A stretch of DNA of 35,245 bases from Candidatus Hatepunaea meridiana (GCA_030765125.1 JAVCDD010000354.1:1-35245); one strand, 5' to 3'; shown: positions 21,201 to 24,070, numbered from the stretch's first letter. A program made the numbers and translations. The notes: a model not told the origin generated them from the sequence alone.

Positions 21201-22090
21201 TCATCAATCTCTATATTCTGGATGGTAAGGTTAGAGGTTCCATCGTTGGTTATGCAAAGCTTCCATTCATCAGCATAACCAATTGGGAATTCATCATAGT
21301 CGTGTTCAGGTTCGGAAAGGGAAATATCAGGTTCCGGGTCGTTTATTCCTGTACCTGTGATGTCAATGGTGAACTCTTCGTTGTTAGGATCGTTGCTGCT
21401 GATAGTAAGCGTCCCATTGAATTCACCGGCTTCATCGGGTGTAAAGGTAACGGTAAAATCGTAGGATTCGCCCGGATCGAGCCGCAGGTCGTCCAGATCG
21501 TAATCAGTTTCGAATACGTCATCACCGTCAAAAGTCACGCTACTAACTCGTAATTCACCGAAGCCGATGTTTTCGACAGTCAGTGTTTCATTAAGCGGTA
21601 TATCAACACCGACCTCACCGAATTCGATACTGTTTGTGGAAGTCAGAATAACTGGAACATCACCACTGTACCAGAAAATTCTGGTGATGCGTGTTATTTC
21701 ACCACGTTGGAAGGTCCTGGGACCATCAAGGTATTGTGTGTGGGCGTCATATTCGCGACCTGCGGAAGCATCCCAGATTTTAAATGTTAATGCTTCATTG
21801 GTCAGGAAGCCGTCCAATTCATCTGTACCGGGGACATCACTCCATAACGCCATACCATAGGGGGCATCGCCTTCGATGACAAGCGCTCCTGCGCATATAT
21901 CCGAAGGTGTGAATGCGGCGATTTCGTCGTCGTCTTCGAGAGGGTTATCGTTAATTTCGGCTGCGTATATCAGGAGAGAATGATCTTGACCCTGATCGTT
22001 GGCGACTTCAAAGTGATCGCCGAATACGGAGTTTACCAAAATTAATTGTGTGAATGCAAGAAGAAAGAGTACGATTGAGAAGCGTTTCAT
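209..22090 (-). CDS. Giant multidomain T9SS-type secreted/surface protein (7,293 aa)
   Basis: One uninterrupted frame encodes an acidic, Asp-rich protein of roughly 0.8 MDa. A signal peptide spans residues 1 to about 24 (MKRF, then a hydrophobic core ending NSVFG). Next come a 'DEIG' module (26-140), ASH/Hydin-like domains (about 160-800) containing a second DEIG module, an FG-GAP block of seven DxDxDGxxD repeats (about 825-1155), and another ASH domain. About 31 Ig/cadherin-like repeats with VNRPPVW starts follow (about 1395-4415), then DEIG modules 3-5 (4415-4867), four Ig repeats, bacterial Ig-like domains, cadherin-like domains (about 6165-7030) and a fibronectin-like domain. The last 90 residues are a T9SS tail with GNGYPNPFN. 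ATG at 22088-22090 is preceded by a weak AGGTG. The likely role is a calcium-stiffened adhesin or matrix stalk (inference). Three domains carry basic, repeat-derived inserts. The gene stands alone, facing away from its neighbours. Confidence 0.93.
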   Translation of the reverse strand: MKRFSIVLFLLAFTQLILVNSVFGDHFEVANDQGQDHSLLIYAAEINDNPLEDDDEIAAFTPSDICAGALVIEGDAPYGMALWSDVPGTDELDGFLTNEALTFKIWDASAGREYDAHTQYLDGPRTFQRGEITRITRIFWYSGDVPVILTSTNSIEFGEVGVDIPLNETLTVENIGFGELRVSSVTFDGDDVFETDYDLDDLRLDPGESYDFTVTFTPDEAGEFNGTLTISSNDPNNEEFTIDITGTGINDPEPDISLSEPEHDYDEFPIGYADEWKLCITNDGTSNLTIQNIEIDDDVFSHNWDGEEFEIAPRETYRLTVLFTPEDENNYEGDLIISSDDPDERNVTVPLRGIGIEHTGHFVIFPRQESNHPLILNEVRLDDEPLDYGDEIGVITEDGWCGGATIITNDIDPADQIGVTTYSDDPGTGRVEGFNEGEGFTFRYWDISAGVEITADTTWIFGPKRFDPTAFSVLMLFADSPLVPRISVAPLNIDFGDVYANRTPEAEITVANQGSGTLTVSSIELEITQGDDNFEINQDMGFVLEPDGIQIITLEFIPQAVRDYSAEIRISSDCPHNELVTVHAIGSGLEPPQTVDVNENPHDFGSVEVDDQATWDMIITNTGWSDLIIDRVESSDDAFETGFPNDPVRLERDESTTVEVTFAPDQNGDFQGILTIFSNDPENDGEFEVTLIGRGAAEPIMTIDPDRLNYGTVTVYEALARRLTIRNSGNADLIVSDISINGQYFQINFDADLTIEPDNSAIVPVYFAPLQSGNFNGTVTVQSNDPENAEIDIPLNGIGALPPQDILLKYVDEEEPDLGFDIHDIDADFDFAKHAVAVDLDDDGDVDVIGAAHGANEIAWWENNGNQEFDKHTIDNDYGGAFWVHAADVDLDGDMDILAAGESADKISWWENDGDQGFDEHIIEQNFDGTSVHALDMDDDLDIDIVASSSNDALIWWWENDGISGFTQHSVTENFGGAQSVFPIDLDEDGDIDVVAAGETANQIVWCDNNGNQNFTRRTIVNGYVGAASVYVIDLDDDGDLDVLGTAWRDNEVTWFENNGSENFNPQTLIDDFAIPLFVSANDIDDDGDVDITASAYNADLVILLENDGDEEFTSHNISQGFARPTSVSSYDIDSDGYIDILGTSSTDRVSWWENQYLVEHDFGAIEVDQTLNWTFIITNVGEEPLDINSLTFDPDVFDSEYEGDEIDPGEERQVEITFTPTNAQGYNGTLTIASGDPDEDEVTISLIGTGGQANREPIIPIPIPDIFLPEDFIAYIVADLDTIFDDPDGDDLTYSVESSNENFTTEIIDDTQLRFDSVQDWYGQLIVTVTADDGHNEDRDDQAIRRLRIVRSGSSDRGLSATHNLNDRNVGPTRTGFNQPRRDTDHDVDVEVIPQNDQPVWTDFPRNLIEANEGDRIQFSVEGMDVDGDELTITDEIPEGANFTDNDDGSGDFDWQTGFNDTGNHTVTLVLSDGALDSTINIEISIGDVNRRPVWDNVPQTANVNEGEQLIFNVLATDPDPDDDITIADASDDLPEGWDFTDNGEGAGSFDYTPGYDDAGEYTLTLTASDGALDAVANVIITVIDVNREPVWDEVPRDPDVYEGAFIDFTLSGSDPDNDDNLTIEFSTPNIQGDDHFSDLGGGNCRFTWQTNHNDAGNYRAEFIISDGTDNDIAVVNITVNNDNRPPVWDEIPDNINVDENEPVIIDMAGSDIDEEDLEITWESTGGTEIPRDDVDFTDNGNGTGSFTWQTDYGDEGNYTATFTISDDDLSDVHDVIITVGRVNRPPGWTEFPGPVTVDENAHIEFNLAGEDPEGDDVSFAYRSNDIPDDDQVNFTDNGNGTASFSWQTDYVSSGDYTATFTLSDGEHNVDRDLSITIINVNRSPVWGEVLEDTTVNESTLLEFTLTGSDLDEDDNLTIQWESTGETDIPVGQVDFTDNRDGSCSFAWDVTYDDAGQYTATFTLFDGHDNAVANVNITVNDVNRPPNPIVPDPISVTEGTLIEFTVEANDPDNDDCDITYSSNDLPDEANFNDNHDNTGSFSWETGFENAGNYLATFEVADGEFVIEVNVQIEVTDVNRPPIWDICPVEVTENENVLIQYTVIGHDPDGGDVTIVTSDELPEDFEFTDLGNDSGEVTWQTDFNDVGEYIVTFTLSDGVNEVPRDCRYIINNANRQPIWEEILDVQVEEGALVQFDMSGSDPDEENLTITYRSDDLPGSEQLTDNGGGSGSFRWQTDYEDEGNYTVAFVLSDGDLEAVEYVQITVGDVNRPPRWDDVPIETVYGDEASVIEFTVHGSDPDDEDVSITWRSTGGTDIPGGQVDFTDDGEGNGSFSWQTTYDDEGSYTATFTISDDISNVPVDVSIEVRGVNRPPVWEDVPDEDPIVSDEDEPINFTIEGSDPDGNPLRIAYRSDDIPEEAQFNDHDDGTGTFEWTPSYDDAGNYTAIFDLTDDDFHVETQVYFEINDVNRAPIWDDIPEEIIVDEEELVEFDFTGYDPDGNDDDLTINYDRDGVPDNPDFVEFVDRGNGNGSFRWQLGYDDEGIFTPTFTITDGNLSTDAVVTIRVGNVNRRPSWIEIPDEDEVDEGVQLRINLVADDPDEDELTFSYNVNDLPGGPEIAEHGDNTATFTWTPDYDSAGEYDVTFMISDGEFNIPHVITITVNDANRPPRWTDDVPESISNEEGELVEFTVVGEDLDNDDLNIVYSSRDLPENARFTYLGFGAGRLSWQTNYDDEGEYTATFTLSDGQHEVDVDVPISISDVNVPPYWFSYPDLAEVNENEPILFFIEGRDVDNDDLTITYDGRTGNSVLPDDVEFTDEGSGHGTFRWQTDHFSAGEYVAAFTLSDGVDSVSIDVDVIVINLNRAPVWTDDIPSAVHIDNAGDLIEFDITGTDPDEDDLDIVFTSDDLPQEAGFTYHGNGNGTFSWRTEEEDDDQSFTATFTLSDGVEEVAHVVYITIGDVNQPPVWEEVTNRIEVDESDAINFTVIGRDPEEDVLRITFSHNGLPDEASFVDNENGTGTFTWETTYYDARIYDLVFTLSDGEFLVDANVRIVVNNVSRAPEWYDVPEDIEVNEGVSIEFPVRGRDADNDNLRIILDRHNLPNAAEFNVIGNGWGIFSWQTGFDDADDYSVTFTLSDGETDVDTTVNITINDYNRPPVWEDVPGDIGVDEEEEIRFNVEGYDLDNDNLTIIYNGQTGDNVLPDEVDFTDLGNGAAEFVWQTTDSDAGSYTALFTISDGNSDVDSSVNITVISINSAPRWINPPESESVDEGEELSFTIRAVDDEGDPLDLIASSGDLPGGWGFTDNGNNTVTFIWTPEYSHSGNYTVRFTASDEEYNVNTDVEIIVVNVNRMPEWVNPPETVEANEGEVVQFTMVGNDPDGDVISMAMNRNDLPRDASFQDHDDGTGTLTWQTTYDDAGTYTPTFIVTDRIFFVNTDVEVIIHNVNRAPDWIDPPDSARVDEGELLEFTLEATDPDNDDIIITFDERSLPEDANFTDNENGTGVFSWRPSFDDAGLYSAIFVLSDGAEDLNLEIALRVSDVNRAPVWDEYPNPVTVDEPEHISFVVSGSDPDGDDLTIQFDRDGFPEAAQFTDVGNGGGVFSWYTTYDDAGDYTASFSLSDDEFNVVLEIDITINDINPPPYWAYTPDPITVDENSLIEFMVYADDLEDEDLTITWTSTGEDEIPQDVIQFNDLEDGSASFVWQTNYDDAGRYTATFTVSDGENDVDADVDIIINDINQPPIWIDVPDTVEDVEREIITFNVRADDLDGDDVTLTIDSEDLPDDIEFTDHGGGRGTFYWETGYNDAGEYTIPFIASDDRYNVEVQVLVIVNNLNREPSWYLIPNEMESDENEIIRFGMIGNDPDGNHELTISMLANDMPDDAVLFDSSNGRASFTWTPGYEDAGEYHPVFVLSDGEFIIESDVLITVYDVNRPPVWTQVPENVEINEAARLFVTVVGIDPDYDDLAITWESIGETDIPVGQVEFTDHEDGSATLDWLTSYADAGDYTAQFTISDGELEVTTEVTITVIDVNTAPIWVDVPDNIPVDEGDLVAFNLVGRDPQGDDLTIEYSSDDLPEAVEFTDNDDGNAAFSWQTSFADAGMYSGLFTLSDGVYDVLFTVLINVGDVSVEPVWDVMPDVVEVDEMQMVAFQVVGSDPDGDELTIVYYSYFLPDDIEFHNQGDRGAFIWQTGYDDAGVYTPHFVLSDGWFNVDEEVRIIVNNFNRAPVWDDMPDDLGCDEGELIEFTVSATDPDGDELTLEMSSDDLPQEVGFTDNGDGNGTVIWQTDINDAGEYGVTFSASDAEFTTDIGVLITITNQNRAPVWTDYPEDQRITGYIDQDVTVLLSVEDPDGDDIIVTWEYIGEHPGNPDTDLSVDGGNVQFTLNANRFEFGEYTVQFLVTDGNVDVPLEIVIDVLSNHFIYQTPGRSHELRITSLEHFGDVFGRDEPNVLDEIGVLTPEGVPAGAFRFGEDFEMPITILAWGDNLNTDEVEGFTTNEPFAFVYWDYEAGNENELNMNFAAGDERWRPGGFSLIELSIGPELTALNDPVDFGPCAVNDSTSQSIRFRNTGTVVIDRLSFLIDGNGFIVDNSPRDVYPDDIVDVEVTFQPDRPEHYSAVLHARADFVDLETVDLTGEGIRMGHFRYEITEEYHRIGVLQAYLENNPLQANDEIGIFTQDTSCAGAVFITGNPPYEIYAWGDIPDDRGINGFVQDEPFIFAYYDSSAQEVIYPNINYRVGPEEWASDEYSAVVLTTLDRHFHPIVTDLGHQITIEAVDFFGEGMFEGSEIAAITPRGDVAGSGGYTFDMPRSEFFAYGDNPETRDFIEGFLPREYIYFRLWDVETDQEYPARAEWEEGPNRWEENGESRLRLTAIRDNSAPTFTPIDDISLREGEEFTQFLIATDGDDDPISLSLIGMNLPQGTFFNDLGNGRALFSWTPAYNQQGRYTALFRAYDGIVQTLLEVDIRVENTNRPPVIGVIENIEINEGERLLLEMEANDPDNDPIVFSSNNLPPGARISGSILRWTPDYDQADDYLIAIRATDFGQPPMHEDTEINITVHNVNQAPIWETINGREIGDPPHIVRIYEGADAEIILTASDPDEDDIQLSARDLPDGAELNDGGDGDGLFTWQPDYNATGHYNLVFIAADNENETILSIDLYVLNVNRMPVIEQIDNQEISVGETVEFIVTANDPDEEDINNLELAVSNAPSGFSFEDLDDDRWNVTWEPEEHGVFPDVLFRVTDQSNGWDAQTVVFTALPDDDEPPVIAGLDPANEEVLTINRPAVRANISDEGSGLDLIELMFDDEYYRNFTFNENTGAFIWVPPSTLDEGSHSYSIRAHDRAGNRAFSNIVFEINTVSDEIEPNEIPQYTIYDNINLSGTTEPFRVVNLYRDDELLSQEDSDYRGRFTFEEVELDDGLNSFLMRCHNDRATAAHIEVFLDNDPPEFEIIFPVSYINDPTPRIRATISDEGVGIDEENGIYLAIDGVQVEDYSVVTGILSHNVQNDLREGEHHITLAVVDMLGNAADDSLDVLVIIDGQPPEIAHPFFDEVTDTIANSRPELLIPIFDPVPSSGIVGNRITLEVDEEELEYEWDEIEQSVYYSFSDNQPLENGSHEIYIDVFDNALNRTRITGSFFIGNVEDDNAPEFSNLFPLPESVTGDGIGDYDQLLVRLPADTVSFVISDYDAGVDWETIRMVVTTLNDPDDDDDDEVTEYNADDFVFHIPSGRVSAPMFRHNGGPDLAPAEMNALGSGINRIEVFGSDQEDHEGSAQWEFFYDPDAPETPSLEAPESRYANEIEITLNGSIGDDEPNYGDWENRDAVTVRIYRNEELVQEVPVEYNSDFECPVSLVEGDNTISATILDAGGNESEFSNAIEIFLDLTEPEIVGLDTERGPNISNVTPRFDAVIRDQGSGIIRNDVTFTVDDEDVVFVLNPQNGVFVSMVRDDLEAGEHLARLTVSDRAGNQLQEDYTFNIFLPPVDPPEFDLARYTSVNRVSLTGTTEAENEVVVSLNDRYVGIVSPDQNGAFTFNYNAAELPQASSVTVIAVSPNEVESDNAEPQILLLDTTPPSFSYSSPINGGIIPIDDLEGVAVLVNDPEAGIDPDGYSMTLRDQAVEFFIFQTDSGYWLAADVRNMEFSNNETIEVVANAQDMAVTPNRGRIRWEFVTRLGAAPIVMLPDTSFNEDEELVINLHQYISDIDHIRQELDVTAELLEGADNAELVIDEDGVLRLGVNDNWFGRLTVEVSVTDPDEQFASDIMMINVIPVNDAPRFNEMEDMEIDQGGWIETMATATDIDPGDELIFSDNSDLFDITPGGRMVFRTTRDMCGSNEIELLVQDQDGASDRTTFDLIVNAVNSPVERIASIDDAFIEEDSDMFEIADLDTVFYDADNDRLNYTITIQPEGVIIELDPITNIVTVEPIPNYHRGVSVQIWADDLNGSRLMEGFYVWIESINDPPEQRGQLPLVILMPEDSTNFVIANLDTVFYDIEDERIQYWTEEGEHLGVEIDFDNILSINPDPDWYGQESFILIADDGVEEAAGPVRFGEVEHPETSEYATQLQHHDTTTPRYFDTTTQRHNIPRRDEYVPIEITVSVTPVNDPPKLINPIDDLEVDEDSGPWFIADLTETFNEVDGDDFSVEAIPSGRLVAQITNDNLTIIAPENYYDSDIEVIVYAEDDTEDEFGLVNRDTFYVNILPVNDPPTVLNPIGDRIFDEDSGPWVIADLDDIFIDVDGDPLTFDLTSDIQIVWDVNADNELTMVTPENFFGTDIDITISASDGQNDAATAISNSSSRRLRACESAGSPKTSGYSAQLQHHNITTSQHHEVGPVRHLRSIDKGSNAGSASFSDLRRDAQLQHHSITTSQHHNIPRRDDFANDIFTMTVNPVNDPPRWDDISDTVESPELELIELFLTAGDADMDIDLDADQLTLKLIEDDGVREAGAYFTDNGDGTGTFIWQTDYQDSGEYYAVFRVSDRAAEVFDWLTINFFIGNMNRQIVLAQPLPDQAFVEDDPERIVGNLTDYFSDPDDEDINYSFLPGYGVFVSLDTLQQLLVRPEPNWNGVTDVIVYANDGYDTVIDTFIVSASSVNDLPTAFDLTLPVDSMFVTSFPSVQFNWQESVDIVEGSNVTYSLVLSFGDTTYRYTDIADTIHGIPRTDFVLDPILPTDVEWWVWAYDGTDSIRCNEPHSITVAAIHRRDLEPPVIPTELSLGNGYPNPFNAVMSIYYDLPEPTEVRVTVHDQAGRLVRVLVDDNLHAGRHITSWNGHNLSNVKASAGVYLVYLDAGLGSKVSRVVLLR
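1496..1535. repeat. Octanucleotide tandem array A (GATGTTGT x5)
   Basis: Five units of GATGTTGT, the fourth reading GATGCTGT, are followed by AATTGGG. Eight is not a multiple of three, so gain or loss of a unit would shift the frame of the giant gene near its 3' end and remove the T9SS tail. Confidence 0.9.
1630..1661. repeat. Octanucleotide tandem array B (GATGTTGT x4)
   Basis: Four perfect GATGTTGT units are followed by the same AATTGGG flank as array A. The left flank differs (GGGCCGACTTCGT). It encodes the peptide QLQHHNITTSQHH on the minus strand. Confidence 0.9.
2345..2490 (-). repeat. In-frame composite repeat insert 2 in the giant gene
   Basis: A second basic insert (GPVRF ... YATQLQHH ... 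NIPRRD) sits between an ADDG strand and the ITVSVTPVND strand of another cadherin-like domain, the same position as insert 1. It shares with insert 1 the GPVR start, a palindrome like TTCCGAAGTTTCGGGA (2435-2450), the TAATTGGG flank and the CGTCGCGGCG flank. The boundaries are approximate. Confidence 0.75.
2360..2420. repeat. Octanucleotide tandem array C, diverged
   Basis: Seven 8-bp units plus a partial one: GATGTTGT, GTCGTTGT, GTCGTAGT, ATCGAAGT, ATCGAGGT, GTCGTGGT, GTCGTGGT, GTTGT. The right flank AATTGGG matches arrays A and B, and the left flank CGTCGCGGCG matches array A. The 8-bp period is kept although the units have diverged. Confidence 0.85.
10153..10172. repeat. Palindrome inside an Ig repeat
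   Basis: GACCGACA, GGAA loop, TGTCGGTC: a perfect 8-bp stem, followed by TCACC. On the minus strand it encodes TDIPVGQV in one of the Ig repeats. Confidence 0.8.
15133..15152. repeat. Degenerate copy of the Ig-repeat palindrome
   Basis: GACCGCCAGGAATGTCGGTC followed by CCACC. One arm carries a mismatch. It encodes TDIPGGQV in another Ig repeat. Confidence 0.7.
16291..16310. repeat. Palindrome inside an Ig repeat
   Basis: GACCGAC ... GTCGGTC with GGGGAA-type centre, followed by TCACC. It is almost identical to the copy at 10153 with flanking bases also shared, although the two lie 6.1 kb apart in different repeats. Confidence 0.75.
17935..18075 (-). repeat. In-frame repeat insert 3 in the giant gene
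   Basis: About 45 basic residues (RRLRIVRSG ... NQPRRD) interrupt a third cadherin-like domain just before its VDVEVIPQND strand. The RRLR start and PRRD end recall insert 1. The DNA holds a TCGGAACTTCCCGA near-palindrome (18021-18034) and, at 17968-17991, a segment that on the minus strand reads CGACAGGAATGTGGGTCCCA, very close to the palindromes at 10153 and 16291. The boundaries are approximate. Confidence 0.65.
18630..19625 (-). repeat. Seven FG-GAP/VCBS-type coding repeats
   Basis: Seven units of about 47 residues each carry a DxDxDGDxD-type calcium loop (for example DLDDDGDVDVIG) and most carry WWENNG or a close variant. Seven such units are enough for a complete seven-bladed beta-propeller, as in integrin alpha-like folds. 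The block sits between ASH-type domains in the N-terminal part of the giant protein. Confidence 0.85.
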
Positions 22091-22151
22091 TTGGGCACCT
22101 GTGCAAAACTTTGATTATCTGATCCGAAGAGCTTTTTAAACTTGTGAAAGG

Positions 22152-22168
22152 TTATCGTAAAACGATAA
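22152..22168. promoter_or_regulatory. Short palindrome upstream of the giant gene
   Basis: TTATCGT-AAA-ACGATAA is a perfect 7-bp inverted repeat about 62 bp upstream of the giant gene's ATG, where an operator could lie. No convincing -35/-10 pair was found beside it, so a regulatory role is a guess. Confidence 0.3.
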
Positions 22169-22181
22169 TTACTAAATAACG

Positions 22182-22311
22182 GAGGTTTTTACAAAATTCG
22201 TAATACTCTGTCGGCAGATGCCTTCGTCTGACAGCAGAGAACAGGAATAACAAACACTGCTGTTAGAAGACAGCATCTGACAGCGGGTTGTTTGAATTTT
22301 GTGAAAACCTC
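22182..22311. repeat. 130-bp element with 18-bp terminal inverted repeats
   Basis: GAGGTTTTTACAAAATTC (22182-22199) and GAATTTTGTGAAAACCTC (22294-22311) are inverted repeats matching at 17 of 18 positions. Inside is a second stem, TCTGACAGCAG (22227-22237) against CTGCTGTTAGA (22257-22267), and a CTGTC/GACAG hairpin (22208-22234). No ORF is present. The structure suggests a miniature, MITE-like element. Confidence 0.7.
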
Positions 22312-22341
22312 GTAGTGTCAGGTGTTAACATCTGACACTAC
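22312..22341. repeat. 30-bp near-perfect palindrome
   Basis: GTAGTGTCAG (22312-22321) and CTGACACTAC (22332-22341) flank GTGTTAACAT, itself almost palindromic. It directly abuts the preceding 130-bp element. Confidence 0.75.
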
Positions 22342-22712
22342 AAACGAAATGAATAGAAAATACTCATTTGCTTTTTACCAATGTTAAATATACATACTAT
22401 TAATGTTAAAATCAACAAATAAAAGCATTTGATTTGAAGAGACTAATGTTGTGTCAAGTCTACACATGACACAACGAGTTTGAAAATATAACAAATCAGG
22501 CTTGCTGTTTACAGCATAATTCTATTAAATATAAGGCGCAATAAACGGTATTGATGTGCTCTATATCACATTGTAGAGAATAATAGATTATAATATTGGA
22601 TAGGAAGTTGGAAGTGGTTCATTTGACGGAAAGCATTTCCACAGGGAATGAATGTGAATGGCGACGGATGAAACCCACCGAATCAAATTGCAAATCCTCA
22701 ACGAAATATGGT
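22342..22712. other. Gene-free stretch between palindromes
   Basis: I find no credible ORF or RNA gene. It is AT-rich to about 22600 and then holds a more GC-balanced piece (22610-22710) that could be a remnant of another repeat. The only clear structure is the palindrome at 22448-22475, listed separately. Confidence 0.5.
22448..22475. repeat. Palindrome of the GTGTCA/TGACAC type
   Basis: GTTGTGTCA (22448-22456) and TGACACAAC (22467-22475) with a 10-nt loop. The GTGTCA/TGACAC core is the same as in the palindrome at 22312, suggesting one family. Confidence 0.65.
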
Positions 22713-22781
22713 GACAGTATACCTGTTTTTCTATAGACAGTTGGTCTTTCTAAAATTACTTATAAAAACAGGTATACTGTC
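22713..22781. repeat. GACAGTATACCT inverted-repeat element, copy 1
   Basis: GACAGTATACCTGTTTTT (22713-22730) is matched perfectly by 22764-22781 with a 33-nt loop, and CCC follows the right arm. The same core and loop size recur at 34296-34385. Such elements fit REP/MITE-like families moved by IS200-type (Y1) transposases, but no transposase is in the window. Confidence 0.8.
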
Positions 22782-22859
22782 CCCGTAATTCCCTGTTTAT
22801 TCAACATCTTAGGGGTTGGTTGGTGTAATGATACCTCCTCCATCGGCTGACGTCAGTGG

Positions 22860-23261
22860 CTATTCACGGTTTACTTCTTCGGGGTTTTGTGAAAATAAAG
22901 GGATTCCATCCAGTTCTAAGGATGTTATCTGCCAATCAACAAAATTAGCTATGAATTTATGTGACGGTTTTCCATCAATATCTTTGGGAAGTAAGAATTC
23001 CTTTCTTGACAAGGGATCTGATCCGTCTGCTTTACCAAGTAGAACGGATACTATGCTTTCATTCAAATTGATATTCAGAGATATCTGAAAAACAGGGACG
23101 TTAACCATCTGACTTGAAATAATGCTATTGATGTTTATTGCATTAGGTTTCAATAACATAGTGAAACTACCTGTCCCCAAAAATTTATCATTGGGGATGT
23201 CGATTTCGCCATATTCTACTAAATAATCCGGATTGGATTGGTGGTGTTTAATTGGTGTCAT
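22860..23261 (-). CDS. Hypothetical protein (133 aa)
   Basis: I do not recognise a family. From the ATG at 23261 the product is 133 residues, with no signal peptide or membrane segment, and a mix of beta-prone stretches (NVPVFQISLNINL, FIANFVDWQITSLELDG) and polar turns. It could be a small beta-sandwich protein. A longer frame opens at 23330, but its first 23 codons lie in a palindromic repeat (23284-23334). AGGA seven bases before ATG 23261 supports the shorter start. It is transcribed away from the lipoprotein gene and towards the palindrome-rich gap. It may be a real cytosolic protein of unknown role, and confidence is limited because nothing in the context suggests a function. Confidence 0.6.
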   Translation of the reverse strand: MTPIKHHQSNPDYLVEYGEIDIPNDKFLGTGSFTMLLKPNAININSIISSQMVNVPVFQISLNINLNESIVSVLLGKADGSDPLSRKEFLLPKDIDGKPSHKFIANFVDWQITSLELDGIPLFSQNPEEVNRE

Positions 23262-23283
23262 TGAATAATCCTGTTTTATGAAC

Positions 23284-23334
23284 CGGAGTGCTGAAGCTTG
23301 CTTCGGCATGCGCAAGCAAGACTTGCTCACTCCG
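23284..23334. repeat. Imperfect palindrome overlapping the upstream start of the hypothetical gene
   Basis: Outer arms CGGAGTG (23284-23290) and CACTCCG (23328-23334) enclose inner arms CTTGCTT (23297-23303) and AAGCAAG (23314-23320). Translated on the minus strand it gives the odd leader SKSCLRMPKQASALRF, which is probably not a real N-terminus. Confidence 0.7.
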
Positions 23335-23490
23335 ATACATTTGACTATTTTTCCATTAATAAGTGGTTTGGCTGTTATTAGCTTGGTTCATCTTTTAATA
23401 AGCTTTCTTGAAAAGATAAGACAATATTACATAGAATTCCAATATTTTTCTTGAAAGGATAACATTAATGATAAATGTATTCTTTAAGTC

Positions 23491-23519
23491 TTGACAATGC
23501 ACAAAAAAATCCTTACTAT
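23491..23519 (+). promoter_or_regulatory. Near-consensus housekeeping-type promoter of the lipoprotein gene
   Basis: TTGACA (23491-23496), a 17-bp spacer and TACTAT (23514-23519) give an almost ideal vegetative sigma promoter, placing the start of transcription near 23526, about 60 bp before the lipoprotein ATG. Confidence 0.7.
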
Positions 23520-23585
23520 TTCTCTGAAATATTAAATTTAGACAAAAATAATAATTAATTCATCTATAAACAATGGAGAGGAATT

Positions 23586-23927
23586 ATGAAGTTTAGTTCC
23601 ATTTTATCATTAATCCTGGTTGCATTTGTTGCCAGTTTGCTTTTCTCAGCTTGCGAGGGACCTCCGGACGATGCCGTTATGGATGCTGAGGACGCAATTA
23701 AAGCAGCGGTAGCATCCGGTGCAGAGGATCTTTCACCAAAGTTACTGGATAAAGCTCAGAAACTGTTGCAGGAAGCGAAAATGCTGAGCGAGCAAGGCAG
23801 GTATAAGGACGCTTTTAAACAAGCACAATTCTGCATCGTTCGCGCTAAATCAGCGAAGAAAAACGCTGAACGCCTTGGTGGTGGCGCTCCGGAGAGTAGT
23901 GAAAGTGATACATCTACAGAGCCTTAA
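23586..23927 (+). CDS. DUF4398-like small lipoprotein
   Basis: The 113-residue product has a lipoprotein signal peptide: MKFSS, a hydrophobic core, then LFSAC with the lipidated Cys at residue 23 (Phe at -3 is a small departure from the usual lipobox). After export it should be anchored by lipid to the inner or outer membrane, facing the periplasm. Residues 32-97 form Ala- and Lys-rich amphipathic helices (AEDAIKAAVASGAEDLSP, LLQEAKMLSEQGRYKDAF, QAQFCIVRAKSAKKNAERL), the pattern of DUF4398 proteins, which look like a single TPR-like helical hairpin. Ser/Glu-rich residues form the tail. GGAGAGG lies four bases before the ATG. A clear promoter and terminator make it a single-gene unit. Its function is unknown. 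Confidence 0.85.
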   Translation: MKFSSILSLILVAFVASLLFSACEGPPDDAVMDAEDAIKAAVASGAEDLSPKLLDKAQKLLQEAKMLSEQGRYKDAFKQAQFCIVRAKSAKKNAERLGGGAPESSESDTSTEP

Positions 23928-23971
23928 TAAGCTGAAGCGCTTTAAACAATAGAGTCATTTAGGAAATCGCA

Positions 23972-23992
23972 TCGAAAAAACCATTTTTTCGA
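23972..23992. terminator. A/T-rich hairpin after the lipoprotein gene
   Basis: TCGAAAAAA (23972-23980) pairs with TTTTTTCGA (23984-23992) across a CCA loop. It is a weak first terminator candidate 45 bp after the stop and is followed by a stronger one. Confidence 0.4.
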
Positions 23993-24037
23993 CGTTATGC
24001 CTAAAACCTTCATTAGGTGTTTTATTTAAGCTTCAAT

Positions 24038-24070
24038 ACAGGGATGGGTTGATTTCCATCCCTGTTTTTG
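24038..24070 (+). terminator. Rho-independent terminator after the lipoprotein gene
   Basis: ACAGGGATGG (24038-24047) pairs with CCATCCCTGT (24056-24065) and is followed by a T run. It separates the lipoprotein unit from hemB. Confidence 0.88.

Noticed and set aside
22610..22710. Possible remnant of a further repeat or small RNA
   Set aside because: The base composition differs from the surroundings, but I found no inverted repeat, promoter or matching copy in the window.
22713..22781. Insertion sequence with its own transposase
   Set aside because: No transposase frame lies near this or the second copy; only non-autonomous hairpin elements are visible.
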